Assembly (NCBI GenBank): GCA_003450735.1
Contig: DMEZ01000055.1
Coordinates: 121,067-185,066 of the forward strand
Source: Elusimicrobiota bacterium
GTDB lineage: Bacteria > Elusimicrobiota > Elusimicrobia > UBA1565
DNA: 64,000 nt
Direction of reading: 5' to 3'
Shown here: in pieces, positions 16,577 to 24,739 of the stretch
Numbering within the stretch: position 1 is the stretch's first letter
Layout of the letters: each line of letters starts with the position of its first letter
Notes under the pieces: model-generated
What the model saw: only the letters and a program-made list of their open reading frames with translations
The model's database searches: none
What the model was told of the DNA's origin: nothing
Translations under genes and position numbers: made by a program

Positions 16577-17022
16577 ACCCGCTCCAGGTCGTTTCTGCGG
16601 CCGGGCTTGATGAAGCCCTTGTATTCAGGGAAGCGCTCCCGCACTCCGGGGCCCGCCATCCGCGCGCCGCTGTAGAGCCCGTGGACTTCGACCAGCCGCG
16701 CCACGGCGCGCAGTTCCCAGCGGCAGACGGCGGCCGCGAACGCGACGAGGTCTGGATAAAGACCGTCCCAGAGGAGTTCGGCGCTCTGGCGAGCGGCGGC
16801 CGCTTCATCGAGGGCCGGCGCGGGGGCCGCGAGCTCATCCAAGCTGATGCCGAGCGTCCTGCTCAAGTTCAGAAGATGCTCGGTCTTCACGCTGGCGACG
16901 CCGTTGTCGGCGGTCTTGAACCAAAAGGATACGGCCTGCCGAGAGACCCCCGCCGCCACGGCGATCCCGCTATTGTTGAGAGAATGCGCCTCCGCAATGG
17001 CGCTGACTGTTTCGATATGCAT
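16543..17022 (-). CDS. HTH (XRE-like) antitoxin / regulator
   Basis: 159 residues. An N-terminal helix-turn-helix (SGIAVAAGVSRQAVSFWF) is followed by LLNLSRTLGISLDELA, typical of XRE regulators, then an ~80-residue domain with conserved-looking WELRAVARLVEVHGLYSGAR that may contact the toxin. It precedes and overlaps the nucleotidyltransferase gene, so it is the likely antitoxin and autorepressor. A consensus promoter with a palindrome lies just upstream. Confidence 0.82.
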   Translation of the reverse strand: MHIETVSAIAEAHSLNNSGIAVAAGVSRQAVSFWFKTADNGVASVKTEHLLNLSRTLGISLDELAAPAPALDEAAAARQSAELLWDGLYPDLVAFAAAVCRWELRAVARLVEVHGLYSGARMAGPGVRERFPEYKGFIKPGRRNDLERVWRYWNDQALN

Positions 17023-17035
17023 TATTTATAACTAT

Positions 17036-17075
17036 ATTATAGCTGCATTATTTTTTATGTCAAGTGTACTTGACA
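17036..17075 (-). promoter_or_regulatory. Consensus promoter overlapping a TGTCAAG-TGTA-CTTGACA palindrome
   Basis: The minus strand has TTGACA (17063-17058), 16 bp spacer and TATAAT (17041-17036). The -35 is one arm of the inverted repeat TGTCAAG (17058-17064) / CTTGACA (17069-17075), an obvious operator for the HTH antitoxin. The other arm reads TTGACA on the plus strand toward the divergent RluA-type gene, so both genes could be repressed together. Confidence 0.75.
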
Positions 17076-17098
17076 GCATAAAATAGTACAGTATCTTC

Positions 17099-17980
17099 GT
17101 GAACAACGGCTTCACCTACACCGAGAAAATCGACCGGCTCGGCGATGGCCGCCCGCTCTCGGCCTACCTCGCCGAGCGCTACGGCCACAGCCTCGAAGGC
17201 GAGTGGCTTGAGCGCATCGCCGAGGGGCGGGTGCTCGTGGACGGCCGCCGGCCCAGCCCCGACGCGCGCCTGCGGCGCGGGCAGAGCGTCTCCTGGGCGC
17301 GTCCGCCCTGGGAGGAGCCCGAAGTCCCGCTCGACTACGCCGTGCTCCACGAGGATGCCCACGTTTTGGCGGTCTCGAAGCCCTCGGGGCTGCCCACCCT
17401 GCCGGGCGGTGGCTACCTCGAGAATACGCTCCTTTTCCGCGTGCGCCAGCGTTATCCCGGCGCCTCGCCGGTCCACCGTCTGGGCCGCGGGACCTCCGGC
17501 GTCGTCCTGTTCGCGAAGACCGCGGCCGCGGCGAAGACCCTCGAGCGCTCCTGGCGCGAGCACCAGGTCAGCAAGATCTACCGCGCGCTCGTGGAAGGGA
17601 CGCCCGCGAAGGACGCCTTCAAGGTGGAGACGCCCATCGGCCCCGTGCCGCATCCGCTCATGGGGAGCGTCCACGCGGCCAGCCCGCGCGGCAAGCCCGC
17701 GCGCAGTCACGTCCAGGTCCTGGAGAAGCGGGAAGGGACGTCCTTGGTCGAAGTGCGCATCGAGACCGGCCGCCCGCACCAGATCCGCATCCACCTGGCC
17801 GCCTGCGGACACCCGCTCGTCGGCGACCCGCTCTACACGGTTGAAGGCGTCCGGGCCGCCGCCCGGCCGGGCGAGACAGGCTATCTCCTGCACGCCCTGC
17901 GCCTGGCCCTGCCCCACCCGGCGACCGGCGAGACCCTCGCACTCGAAGCGCCCCCGCCGCCCGAGCTGAGAACGTCCTAA
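17099..17980 (+). CDS. RluA-family pseudouridine synthase with altered catalytic motif
   Basis: 293 residues, GTG start. An S4-like N-terminus (AYLAERYG...RIAEGRVLVDGRRP) is followed by the RluA catalytic domain (YAVLHEDAHVLAVSKPSGLPTLPGG, RSHVQVLEKREG, IETGRPHQIRIHLAACGHPLVGDPLY). The usual HRLDxxTSG motif reads HRLGRGTSG: the catalytic Asp position is Gly129. I recall plant organellar members with the same HRLGRGTSG, so this may be a genuine subgroup rather than a dead enzyme. It converges with uup, the stop codons overlapping by 4 bp. Confidence 0.85.
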   Translation: MNNGFTYTEKIDRLGDGRPLSAYLAERYGHSLEGEWLERIAEGRVLVDGRRPSPDARLRRGQSVSWARPPWEEPEVPLDYAVLHEDAHVLAVSKPSGLPTLPGGGYLENTLLFRVRQRYPGASPVHRLGRGTSGVVLFAKTAAAAKTLERSWREHQVSKIYRALVEGTPAKDAFKVETPIGPVPHPLMGSVHAASPRGKPARSHVQVLEKREGTSLVEVRIETGRPHQIRIHLAACGHPLVGDPLYTVEGVRAAARPGETGYLLHALRLALPHPATGETLALEAPPPPELRTS

Positions 17981-19773
17981 CGTCTCCGGGCTTCCAGCTC
18001 TTCCCAGCGCTCGAAGAGGGCCTGCACCTTCCGCTGGGCCTCGTCGAGCTTCTCCTGCCTCTTGGCCAGCTCTACGCAGTCGCTCGCGACGGCCGGGTCC
18101 TCTAAAGCCTCGGCCGCCCGAGCCGCCTGCTCCTCGGCGGCATGGATGGCGGCTTCCATGCGCGACCACTCCTTGAACTCCTTCGGGCTCAGCGGGGGCT
18201 TGGGTCCCGGCGCGGGCGCGCCCTTCGCCTGAGGCCGGATCTCGATCTCCCGCCCCTTCCAGTCCTCCCACTGCGACAGGTCGGCGAAAGCGCGCGCGCC
18301 TCCCTTGCCGTCCAAAGCCAGGATGCCGCGGCAGACGCGGTCAAGCAGATAGCGGTCGTGCGTGACCAGAACGAGGGCGCCCGGGAACTCGCTCATGCTG
18401 CTCTCCAGGACTTCGAGCGAGCGGAGGTCGAGGTCGTTGGTGGGTTCGTCGAGCAGGAGCACGTCGGCCGGCTGGAGCATCAGCTGGGCGATGAGCAGGC
18501 GCGCCTGCTCGCCTCCCGAGAGCTTGCGCAGCGGGTACTCGAGCTGTTCCTGACGGAACAGGAAGCGGTTGGCCCAGCCGTAGACGTGGATGCGCGACCC
18601 CTTATAGAGGACGTGCTCGCCCGCGCCGCAGAGCGCCTGCTTCAAGCTCATGTTCAGGTCGAGCTGGTCGCGGTGCTGGTCGAAGGTGACGACCTTGAGG
18701 TCGTCGGCCTGCTTGAGCTTCCCCGTGTCCGGCGCCAGCGTCCCGGCGATGATCCTGAGCAGGGTGGTCTTGCCGCTGCCGTTCTCGCCCAGCAAACCCA
18801 GCTTGTCGCCCGGCCCCAGGTGGAGGTCGAGCGGGCCGAAGAGCCTGCGCCCGCCCAGGCTCTTGCTCACGCCCACCGCCTCGATCAGGCGCTTGCTCTC
18901 GCGCCTGGAGCCGGCGAAGTCGATCACGGCGGCGCGGCCCTGGGAGTTGCGGTACTCGAGCTCGCCCAGCTCGTCGATGAGCTCGCCCGCCCGCTCGATG
19001 CGCGCCTGCTGCTTGGTCGTGCGCGCCTTGGGGCCCTTGCGCAGCCACTCGATCTCGCCGCGGACGATGTTGCGCACCGAGTCCTCGCGGGAGGTCTGGG
19101 CGTCGTAGAAGGCCTCGCGGTTCTCCAGGAAGTCGCTGTAGCTGCCCTGGCTGCTGAAATGGCCCTCCGGGTAGCGCTTGTCGAGCTCGATGAGGCGGTT
19201 GGTGACCCGCTCGAGGAAACGGCGGTCGTGGGTGACGACGAGGAAGGAGAAGCGCAGGCCCTGAAGGAAGCGCTCGAGCCAGAGGACGCCGTCGAGGTCC
19301 AGGTGGTTGGTGGGCTCGTCCAGGAGCAGAAGGTCGGGCTCGCGCAGGACCTGGCCCAGGATCGCGAGCCGCTTGCGCCAGCCTCCGGAGAGCTTGGCCA
19401 CGGGCTGGGCGGGGTCGGCGAAGCCGGCCTCCAGGAGGCCCTCCTCGACGCGGCGGTCGACCTCCCAGTCCTCCAGGCCGAGGTCCTGGATGGCGTTCAC
19501 GGCCGACTCGCGGACGGTGAGGCCGAAAGCGGCGTCCTCGAAGCGGTCCTGCTGGGGCAGGCAGCCGACCCGGACGCCGCGGCGGGGAGCGAAGAGCCCC
19601 TCATCGGGATGCTCCAGCCCGGCCAGGATCTTGAGCAGGGTGGACTTGCCGCCGCCGTTGGGACCGATGAGGCCGGTGCGCTCGCCCTCAAAGAGGCCGA
19701 AGGACAGGTTCTCGAAGAGCGGGCGGGCGCCGTAGCTCTTGGAGAGGTTCTGACAGCTCAGGAGGATGGCCAT
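17977..19773 (-). CDS. uup: ABC-F ATPase, Uup type
   Basis: 598 residues with two ABC cassettes: Walker A GPNGGGKSTLLK and GENGSGKTTLLR; signature LSGGWRKRL and LSGGEQARL; Walker B LLLLDEPTNHLD and VLLLDEPTNDLD. The ~90-residue linker between cassettes (KGPKARTTKQQARIERAGEL) and the C-terminal coiled coil (KEFKEWSRMEAAIHAAEEQ...WEELEARRR) identify Uup rather than EttA. ABC-F proteins act on ribosomes; Uup is also tied to transposon excision. There is no membrane domain. Confidence 0.93.
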   Translation of the reverse strand: MAILLSCQNLSKSYGARPLFENLSFGLFEGERTGLIGPNGGGKSTLLKILAGLEHPDEGLFAPRRGVRVGCLPQQDRFEDAAFGLTVRESAVNAIQDLGLEDWEVDRRVEEGLLEAGFADPAQPVAKLSGGWRKRLAILGQVLREPDLLLLDEPTNHLDLDGVLWLERFLQGLRFSFLVVTHDRRFLERVTNRLIELDKRYPEGHFSSQGSYSDFLENREAFYDAQTSREDSVRNIVRGEIEWLRKGPKARTTKQQARIERAGELIDELGELEYRNSQGRAAVIDFAGSRRESKRLIEAVGVSKSLGGRRLFGPLDLHLGPGDKLGLLGENGSGKTTLLRIIAGTLAPDTGKLKQADDLKVVTFDQHRDQLDLNMSLKQALCGAGEHVLYKGSRIHVYGWANRFLFRQEQLEYPLRKLSGGEQARLLIAQLMLQPADVLLLDEPTNDLDLRSLEVLESSMSEFPGALVLVTHDRYLLDRVCRGILALDGKGGARAFADLSQWEDWKGREIEIRPQAKGAPAPGPKPPLSPKEFKEWSRMEAAIHAAEEQAARAAEALEDPAVASDCVELAKRQEKLDEAQRKVQALFERWEELEARRR

Positions 19774-19782
19774 TAAGAGGGG

Positions 19783-19821
19783 AAAAAGAGACTGCCCGCA
19801 CCGCTAGGGGGCGGGCAGTCT
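19783..19821 (-). terminator. Intrinsic terminator of the cold shock gene
   Basis: An 11-bp stem AGACTGCCCGC / GCGGGCAGTCT with an 11-nt loop, followed on the minus strand by a U-rich CTTTTTCC. It separates the csp gene from uup. Confidence 0.85.
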
Positions 19822-19837
19822 TGGACCGTCGGAGGTC

Positions 19838-20041
19838 TTAGACCTTCCGGACGTTGCCGGCGCGAGGACCCTTGTCGGACTGCTGGGTCTCGAACTCGAC
19901 GGCCTGATTTTCGGCCAAAGTCTTGAACCCGTCGCCCAGGATGGACGAGTGGTGAACGAAAAGATCCTTGGAACCGTCATCCGGCGTGATGAACCCGAAG
20001 CCCTTCTGGTCGTTGAACCACTTCACTTTTCCGGTAGCCAT
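19838..20041 (-). CDS. Cold shock protein (CspA family)
   Basis: 67 residues, one cold-shock OB-fold domain with RNP1 (KGFGFI) and RNP2-like (LFVHHS) motifs, opening MATGKVKWFNDQKGFGFITP. It is an RNA/DNA chaperone. It has a Shine-Dalgarno (GAGGAAT) and a leader of about 70 nt, unlike the second csp gene at 57106, with which it shares most of its sequence. Confidence 0.96.
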   Translation of the reverse strand: MATGKVKWFNDQKGFGFITPDDGSKDLFVHHSSILGDGFKTLAENQAVEFETQQSDKGPRAGNVRKV

Positions 20042-20121
20042 TATGCTTGTATTCCTCTGTTTTGCGTCGTCTCAGACATGCGTCTGTGTTTTAGGGAAAC
20101 CGTCTCCCTAGGTCTATTATA
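20042..20121 (-). promoter_or_regulatory. csp promoter and structured 5' leader
   Basis: A TATAAT (20121-20116 on the minus strand) starts a leader of about 70 nt. It contains two small hairpins (AGGGA/TTCCCT and CAGAC/GTCTG) before GAGGAAT. Long structured leaders are typical of cold-inducible csp mRNAs; regulation here is inferred. Confidence 0.65.
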
Positions 20122-20139
20122 GCAAAGTCCGGGCTGTTT

Positions 20140-21258
20140 TCAGCGCCGCCAGACCAGGATGCTTTCGTAGAAATCGTGACTGCGCAGGCCAGTGCGGCGG
20201 TTCACATGGCGCTCGAAGCGGTCTACCAGCTCGAACCCGCACTCCTTATGGAGGTCGGAATAGAGGTCGTGGCGGTCGCCGACCACGATGACGGCGTGGC
20301 CGCCCTTCTCCAGGCGGCGGGCGCAGTTGGCGAACACGGCCGCGATGCCCTCGCGGTAGTCGGCCTTGGCCTTCCTGGAGGAGCCCCGGCTCGCCGGGCC
20401 GATCTCCGAGCCGTCGTGGCGCGGGAGGCCGAGGAGTTCGTAGGCGTAGCGGTGCTGCTCGTGGTAGTCGATGAGCCCCACGTAGGGCGGAGAGGTCATC
20501 ACCGTGTCCACGAGCGGGAGCCGCAGGGAGCGCGCGTCGCCGTGGAGCAGCCTCACCGAGACCGGCTTGCGCAGGCGGGCGTATTCGCGCACCCGCTCGA
20601 GCGTGTCCTCGAGGTAGCGGCGGAGGAACTTGGCCGCGCCCTGGGTGGGCCGGCAGAGGCGCGAGTGCTTGCGGCAGCGGTAAGGCCCCGAGACGGGCTC
20701 CTTGGGGAAGTCCAGCTCGTGGTGCGGAGCGAGGCGGGCCGAGCGGGCCGAGCGGCAGAGCACGACCTTGTAGAGGTCCTCGTACCTTCTGCCCCGGATC
20801 AGGCGGCGGAAGCGAAGGAGCTCGCGCAAAGACCGTGGGTGGAGCCACTCCCGGAGGTAGGGGGTGCCCGCCTCGTCCGATGCGGGCTCGTCGAGGAAGG
20901 CCTGGGCGATGTCCCGGGCCTCGCGTTCGAGCTTCTGGACGTCATAGACGTCGGTCTTGACCTTGGCCAGCAGGCAGTTGAAGAGGGAGACGTCCACGCC
21001 GACCGCGTCGAAGCCGAGGGTGGAGGCCTCGACCAGGGTGGTGCCGGAGCCGGAGAAGGGGTCCAGCACAATCCGCCGGGCGTACTTGCGCAGGAAGACC
21101 TCGACGAGCTGGGGCACGTACTTGCCCAGGTAGGGGTGGAGGCGGTGCACGTGCTTGGTCCTATCCCGCTCGGGGAGATCCTTCTCGTGCCAGTCGAAGT
21201 CCAGCCTGGCGAGGTCGGTCTTGGAGGTGACGGAGGAGAAGCGCGTGAACGGCTGCAT
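20140..21258 (-). CDS. DNA methyltransferase (TSPPY type)
   Basis: 372 residues. The AdoMet-binding motif LDPFSGSGTTLVEA and the catalytic TSPPY identify an amino-methyltransferase (N4-cytosine or N6-adenine). Motif I precedes TSPPY, with about 190 residues between them. There is no restriction enzyme nearby, so it is an orphan methylase or a housekeeping one. An alternative is a Trm11-like RNA methylase, but no THUMP domain is visible. A TATAAT ends 8 bp before the ATG, suggesting a leaderless message. Confidence 0.82.
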   Translation of the reverse strand: MQPFTRFSSVTSKTDLARLDFDWHEKDLPERDRTKHVHRLHPYLGKYVPQLVEVFLRKYARRIVLDPFSGSGTTLVEASTLGFDAVGVDVSLFNCLLAKVKTDVYDVQKLEREARDIAQAFLDEPASDEAGTPYLREWLHPRSLRELLRFRRLIRGRRYEDLYKVVLCRSARSARLAPHHELDFPKEPVSGPYRCRKHSRLCRPTQGAAKFLRRYLEDTLERVREYARLRKPVSVRLLHGDARSLRLPLVDTVMTSPPYVGLIDYHEQHRYAYELLGLPRHDGSEIGPASRGSSRKAKADYREGIAAVFANCARRLEKGGHAVIVVGDRHDLYSDLHKECGFELVDRFERHVNRRTGLRSHDFYESILVWRR

Positions 21259-21292
21259 CGCTGGGGATTATACGACTTCGGGCGGCGGGGAC

Positions 21293-22090
21293 CTAGAAGG
21301 CGGCCGGCGGTTCGATCTTGGCGTCCATGAAGCCCTGCAGGGTCTTCTCCCCCTCCGGGCCCTTCAGAAAGAGGTAGGACTTCACCGCGAAGCTCTGCGG
21401 GTCGGCGTCGTGCGCGAAGCCGTTGATGGACTCCACCGAGGAGAACGCCCCGCCGCCCGCGGCCTCGAAGCGCTTGAACAGGTTGTTTTTGAGCCCCTCC
21501 GCCATCGTCTCGAGCTGGAGCGCGTAGGAGATGAACTCCCCGTGCGGCCGCGCGATGAGCTGGGGGGCCTTGGCGAAAGCCTGCACCGAGAGGTGGTGCC
21601 CCGCCTCGTGAGCGAAATAGGACACGTAGAGCTCCCGGCTGGGTCCCACGCCCAACGGGGTGCGCTCCGCCTCGCTCTCCATGAACCAGCGCAGGGACTT
21701 CATGTACACCTCGCGCGTGTCGGTGTCGTAGAAGCCGTGCATGTTGTCGATGAGGTCGCCGACCATCTCCCGGTAGCGGTCCGGGAACCGGTCGGCCGCG
21801 ATGATCGTGAGCTTGGACTTAGGCTGATAGCCCCGTGCCAGCATGAAGCCCAGCGCGCGCCGGAAGCCCTCGCAGGCCAGGGCGGCCGTCTCCTCGTCCT
21901 GGGAAACCACCGAGACCCACTCCGAGCCGCAGTCGGCTTCTTTGAGGGCGGCTGCGGCTTTCGCCGGGGCGGCCTGCTTGGCCTGGAAAGCCTGGAGCGC
22001 CGAGGAAGCGCTCGCAGAGACGTCCGCTCCCCAGTCCGCGGCCTGAGCGGCGGAGCCCATCAGGAGGAGGAGGGCCAGGGAAGCTTTCAT
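21293..22090 (-). CDS. Secreted HExxH metallopeptidase-like protein
   Basis: 265 residues with a signal peptide (MKASLALLLLMGSAAQAA). The zinc motif HEAGHH is at residue 161. A downstream acidic helix (YALQLETMAEGLK) may supply the third ligand. No precise peptidase family is recognised. The start is chosen at the signal peptide; a TATACT hexamer ends 6 bp before it. Confidence 0.72.
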   Translation of the reverse strand: MKASLALLLLMGSAAQAADWGADVSASASSALQAFQAKQAAPAKAAAALKEADCGSEWVSVVSQDEETAALACEGFRRALGFMLARGYQPKSKLTIIAADRFPDRYREMVGDLIDNMHGFYDTDTREVYMKSLRWFMESEAERTPLGVGPSRELYVSYFAHEAGHHLSVQAFAKAPQLIARPHGEFISYALQLETMAEGLKNNLFKRFEAAGGGAFSSVESINGFAHDADPQSFAVKSYLFLKGPEGEKTLQGFMDAKIEPPAAF

Positions 22091-22146
22091 GCTTTCAGTA
22101 TATACGCGCGCGCGCATCCCGGCAGTTGTCCAAGGCACCACGCCGC

Positions 22147-22164
22147 CCTGGGTCCAAAGGCCCA
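22147..22164. repeat. CCTGGGTCCAAAGGCCCA intergenic motif
   Basis: Sits in the 90-bp gap between the start of the HExxH gene and the end of the nucleotidyltransferase gene. It differs from the reverse complement of 9169-9186 at one position. Confidence 0.45.
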
Positions 22165-22179
22165 ACGGGAAAAGCCGTT

Positions 22180-22788
22180 CTACTGCCTGTCCTGCATCCA
22201 GTCCGGCAGGTCGATCTCGGACTCCGGCGCCAGCAGATGGTCGCGCTCGACCGCATGCAGGTTTTTAACGAATTTCGGGATGTCCTCGGCGCGGGCGTCC
22301 GTTGAGAATGCGTCCATCGCCAGCCTGAACCGCTCCAGCAGGCGGCCGTGCTCGATCAGCCCCAAGTCGGCCATGGCTTTGATGTCGTACGAGTCGTTGG
22401 CGCTGAACCGGGCGAGCTTGCTGACCGCGACGTCGACCGGGTCGAGCGCTTCCACCCGGAAGTTCTTCAAGCCGTCCAGCGCGGGCACCGGATGGAAGAG
22501 GGGCCGCGTCGGCAGGAACAGCAAGGCCCGGAACACCACGTCGACATACATCCTATGGGCGCGGAAGAGGGCGCTGCCTTTGCCGGCAAGGTCTAGCAGG
22601 GCCTTCTTGATCTCCGGCGTGATGTCCGGGGTCTCCAGGACGTCGCTGTCCTTCGTTCCTCGCTCATAGCCCGCCCGAAGCATGAGCGCGGTCGAGCCGA
22701 TGACCTGGAGCGTGATCCTGCCTGCGCCCGCCGGCTTCCATCCGCGGTCGATCGCCCGCAGGAACTCTTCAATGGGTTTCACGCGCAA
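22180..22788 (-). CDS. Nucleotidyltransferase-fold toxin-like protein (second NTase/HTH pair)
   Basis: 202 residues with a nucleotidyltransferase signature (VIGSTALMLRAGYERGTKDSDVLE) followed by PVDVAVSKLARFSANDSYDIKAM, typical of DUF6036/AbiEii-like proteins. It is predicted to be the toxin or effector of a two-gene module: the HTH gene lies directly upstream and overlaps it by 20 bp. Confidence 0.75.
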   Translation of the reverse strand: MRVKPIEEFLRAIDRGWKPAGAGRITLQVIGSTALMLRAGYERGTKDSDVLETPDITPEIKKALLDLAGKGSALFRAHRMYVDVVFRALLFLPTRPLFHPVPALDGLKNFRVEALDPVDVAVSKLARFSANDSYDIKAMADLGLIEHGRLLERFRLAMDAFSTDARAEDIPKFVKNLHAVERDHLLAPESEIDLPDWMQDRQ

Positions 22789-23545
22789 GCCTCAGCGCCT
22801 GGCTGAAGTCGTCCACCTGGATCCGGGTGACGATCCCCCACTCCCGGGACTGTGCTGAGCCGTCTGCCCAGACCTCTTCCAGCGACCGCTCGCTCACGAT
22901 CTCGCCGTCGAGGACGTCCTTTCCCCGGGCTGCGCCCCTCCCAGGCCATTCGAGGGACAGGAAGGCCTTGATCAGGACTTCCGCCCGCCGGTATCTCAGC
23001 GCCCAATCGCGAGGCAGTCCCTCGGCGAGCTCCCGGCGCAGGGCTTCCAGCGTGCACTCCAGCGCCCAGCCCAGCCGCTGTCCCAAGCCCAGGTCGAGCA
23101 ACTGGCTTCTCAACTGACCGAGGTTGACCCGGTCGATGTTCTCCACCAGGACCGGCGCCACCGCGGTCAGGAGCCTCGGAGAATCGGCCGCCGCCAACGC
23201 CTCCCGCACCGCGTCCGACGCTTCCCTGACTCGTTCGCTCGGGATTGCGTCGGAACGCGCGTGCAGATGGCTGGCCCCGAGTCGGGCAAGCGCGTTCTGA
23301 ACGCGGGCGCCTCCCTCCTGGCCGCACGAAGCGAGCCTATCGAGATCCGCGTTGAACGCCGCGAGGATCGCGACCAACTGCTCCGCCGTGAACGACCCCC
23401 TTCCCCGCTCGATGTCTGAAATCCAACCCTGCGAGACGCCGAGCAATCGGGCCAAGCGCGCTTGCGTCCATCGGCGTTCGAGCCGGAGCCGCCGGACGTT
23501 CGACACCAGGGCCTTCCGATAGCGTTCAAGTGCTTCATAGCTCAT
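22769..23545 (-). CDS. XRE-family HTH regulator / antitoxin
   Basis: 258 residues. The N-terminal HTH (RRWTQARLARLLGVSQGWISDIERGRGSFTAEQLVAILAAF) is a clear XRE domain; the remaining ~180 residues are unrecognised and presumably bind the partner (RSLEEVWADGSAQSREWGIVTRIQVDDFSQALRLA). It is translationally coupled to the nucleotidyltransferase gene. The start lies only 3 bp from a TATAAT, so the real start could differ slightly. Confidence 0.8.
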   Translation of the reverse strand: MSYEALERYRKALVSNVRRLRLERRWTQARLARLLGVSQGWISDIERGRGSFTAEQLVAILAAFNADLDRLASCGQEGGARVQNALARLGASHLHARSDAIPSERVREASDAVREALAAADSPRLLTAVAPVLVENIDRVNLGQLRSQLLDLGLGQRLGWALECTLEALRRELAEGLPRDWALRYRRAEVLIKAFLSLEWPGRGAARGKDVLDGEIVSERSLEEVWADGSAQSREWGIVTRIQVDDFSQALRLARETH

Positions 23546-23548
23546 ATC

Positions 23549-23590
23549 ATTATAACGATATTGTTATCGTCATAGCGATATTATATATGA
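23549..23590 (-). promoter_or_regulatory. AT-rich promoter/operator of the second NTase/HTH pair
   Basis: Contains TATAAT on the minus strand (23554-23549), the inverted repeat ATAAC...GTTAT and repeated GATATT units (CGATATTG and CGATATTA). The low GC content against a GC-rich background and the repeats fit an autoregulated operator. Confidence 0.6.
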
Positions 23591-23614
23591 AAAACGTAAT
23601 GGATTCAAGGCATA

Positions 23615-23654
23615 AGACAGAGCTGGCACGCCTTTCGGCGTGCCAGCTCTGTCT
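23615..23654. terminator. Long hairpin terminator
   Basis: An 18-bp perfect stem (AGACAGAGCTGGCACGCC) with a TTTC loop. It ends the metallopeptidase gene on the minus strand and also blocks read-through from the opposite direction. Confidence 0.85.
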
Positions 23655-23669
23655 TTCGGAATCAGCCTG

Positions 23670-24644
23670 CTACCAGACCACGCTGCTGTTGTTGAGCTGG
23701 GAGAACGCGCCGCTCTTCGCCATGGAAGCCTTCACGTCCGCGGCCGGCGCGCCGAACTTGGCCGCGATGTTCAGGCTCTCGCTGGAGGGCGGCTTGTACC
23801 AGCAGCGCGGCCGCAGGCCGACCGAGTGGCCCTGCGAGGCCGTGCAGGTGCCGAGGGCCGCGTCGTCGTCGCTGACGTCCTTGGAGGCCGACACCGGGCA
23901 GAGCGAGCCCTGGAAGTACGTGTCCAGGCGGCACTGGGAGGCCGGGTGCTTGTCCTGGGTGGAGGCGACCACCTTCGGGTCGGGCGTGTCGAGCTTGGGC
24001 GCCGGGCCGTTGCCGAAGGAGGCGAAGAGCCCGGTGACCGAGAGCCCGGCCATCGCGTTGCGCACGCAGAGGGCGCGCTGAGCGGCCGACTTGTGCGCGG
24101 CCGCGCAGGCCTGCTCGGCGACGGGGTCGCTGGCGGCCATACGGCTGAAGTCCTTGGTGCTCGCGGAGGAGAACACCTTGCGCATGCACTTGAGCGAAGC
24201 GTAGTAGTCGGCCTGTCCTTCGTTGGACGCCCACTGGTAGGCGTATTTCGGGGCGCCGCCGACCTGGTGGCCGAGTTCGTGGCAGACGACCAGGGCGAAG
24301 CCGTCCTGGGTGATGGCGTCGTGCCGGGCCAGGCCGCCGTACATGTTCAGGATGTAGCGGTTGCCGATGCGCTGGGTGGAGGCGTTGACGGTGGAGTCTT
24401 CCCAGAGCCGGTTGATCTCGAGGACGCCGCCCTTCTCCTGGATGATGGGGCCGTAGAGGGCCTCCACCTTGTCGAGCACCTTGTTGAACTGGGCCTCGCT
24501 CATGCCCTTGGCGGACTTCGAGCCCACCGGGATCTTCATGTCGTTCTCGGGGAGGAACCCGTCGTCGACGAGTTGGGGGGCTTGAGGCGTCACGAGGAGG
24601 GCGAACAGGGCGGCACTGCTGAGAGCGATAAGGATTCGGCGCAT
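23670..24644 (-). CDS. Secreted zinc metallopeptidase (M48-like)
   Basis: 324 residues with a signal peptide (MRRILIALSSAALFALLV). HELGHQVGG at residue 122 supplies two His ligands and the catalytic Glu; NEGQADYYASLKCM about 20 residues later supplies the third ligand Glu, as in gluzincins. The C-terminal half is Cys-rich (CAAAHKS, ALCVRN, CRLDTYF, LCPVS, CTAS, RCWYK) and probably disulfide-bonded. A GGAGGTG Shine-Dalgarno lies 6 bp before the ATG, so this gene has a conventional leader. It may process periplasmic or surface proteins. Confidence 0.8.
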   Translation of the reverse strand: MRRILIALSSAALFALLVTPQAPQLVDDGFLPENDMKIPVGSKSAKGMSEAQFNKVLDKVEALYGPIIQEKGGVLEINRLWEDSTVNASTQRIGNRYILNMYGGLARHDAITQDGFALVVCHELGHQVGGAPKYAYQWASNEGQADYYASLKCMRKVFSSASTKDFSRMAASDPVAEQACAAAHKSAAQRALCVRNAMAGLSVTGLFASFGNGPAPKLDTPDPKVVASTQDKHPASQCRLDTYFQGSLCPVSASKDVSDDDAALGTCTASQGHSVGLRPRCWYKPPSSESLNIAAKFGAPAADVKASMAKSGAFSQLNNSSVVW

Positions 24645-24708
24645 CCACCACCTCCGGTCCTGATTAAAGAAAGTGTAAAACCTGAAGGCCTATATTGGTT
24701 GAGCCCTC

Positions 24709-24739
24709 GGGCCCAGGATCGGATAGGTCCTAGGGCCTA
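24709..24739 (-). repeat. 31-bp motif ending at the stop codon of the debranching enzyme gene
   Basis: Begins GGGCCCA and ends GGTCCTAGGGCCTA on the plus strand; the last CTA is the TAG stop of the minus-strand gene. 54184-54214 has the same length, the same GGGCCCA end and GGCCCTAGGTCCTA, again ending at a TAG stop. Confidence 0.55.

Noticed and set aside
20140..21258. Complete restriction-modification system
   Set aside because: No restriction endonuclease or specificity gene adjoins the methyltransferase.
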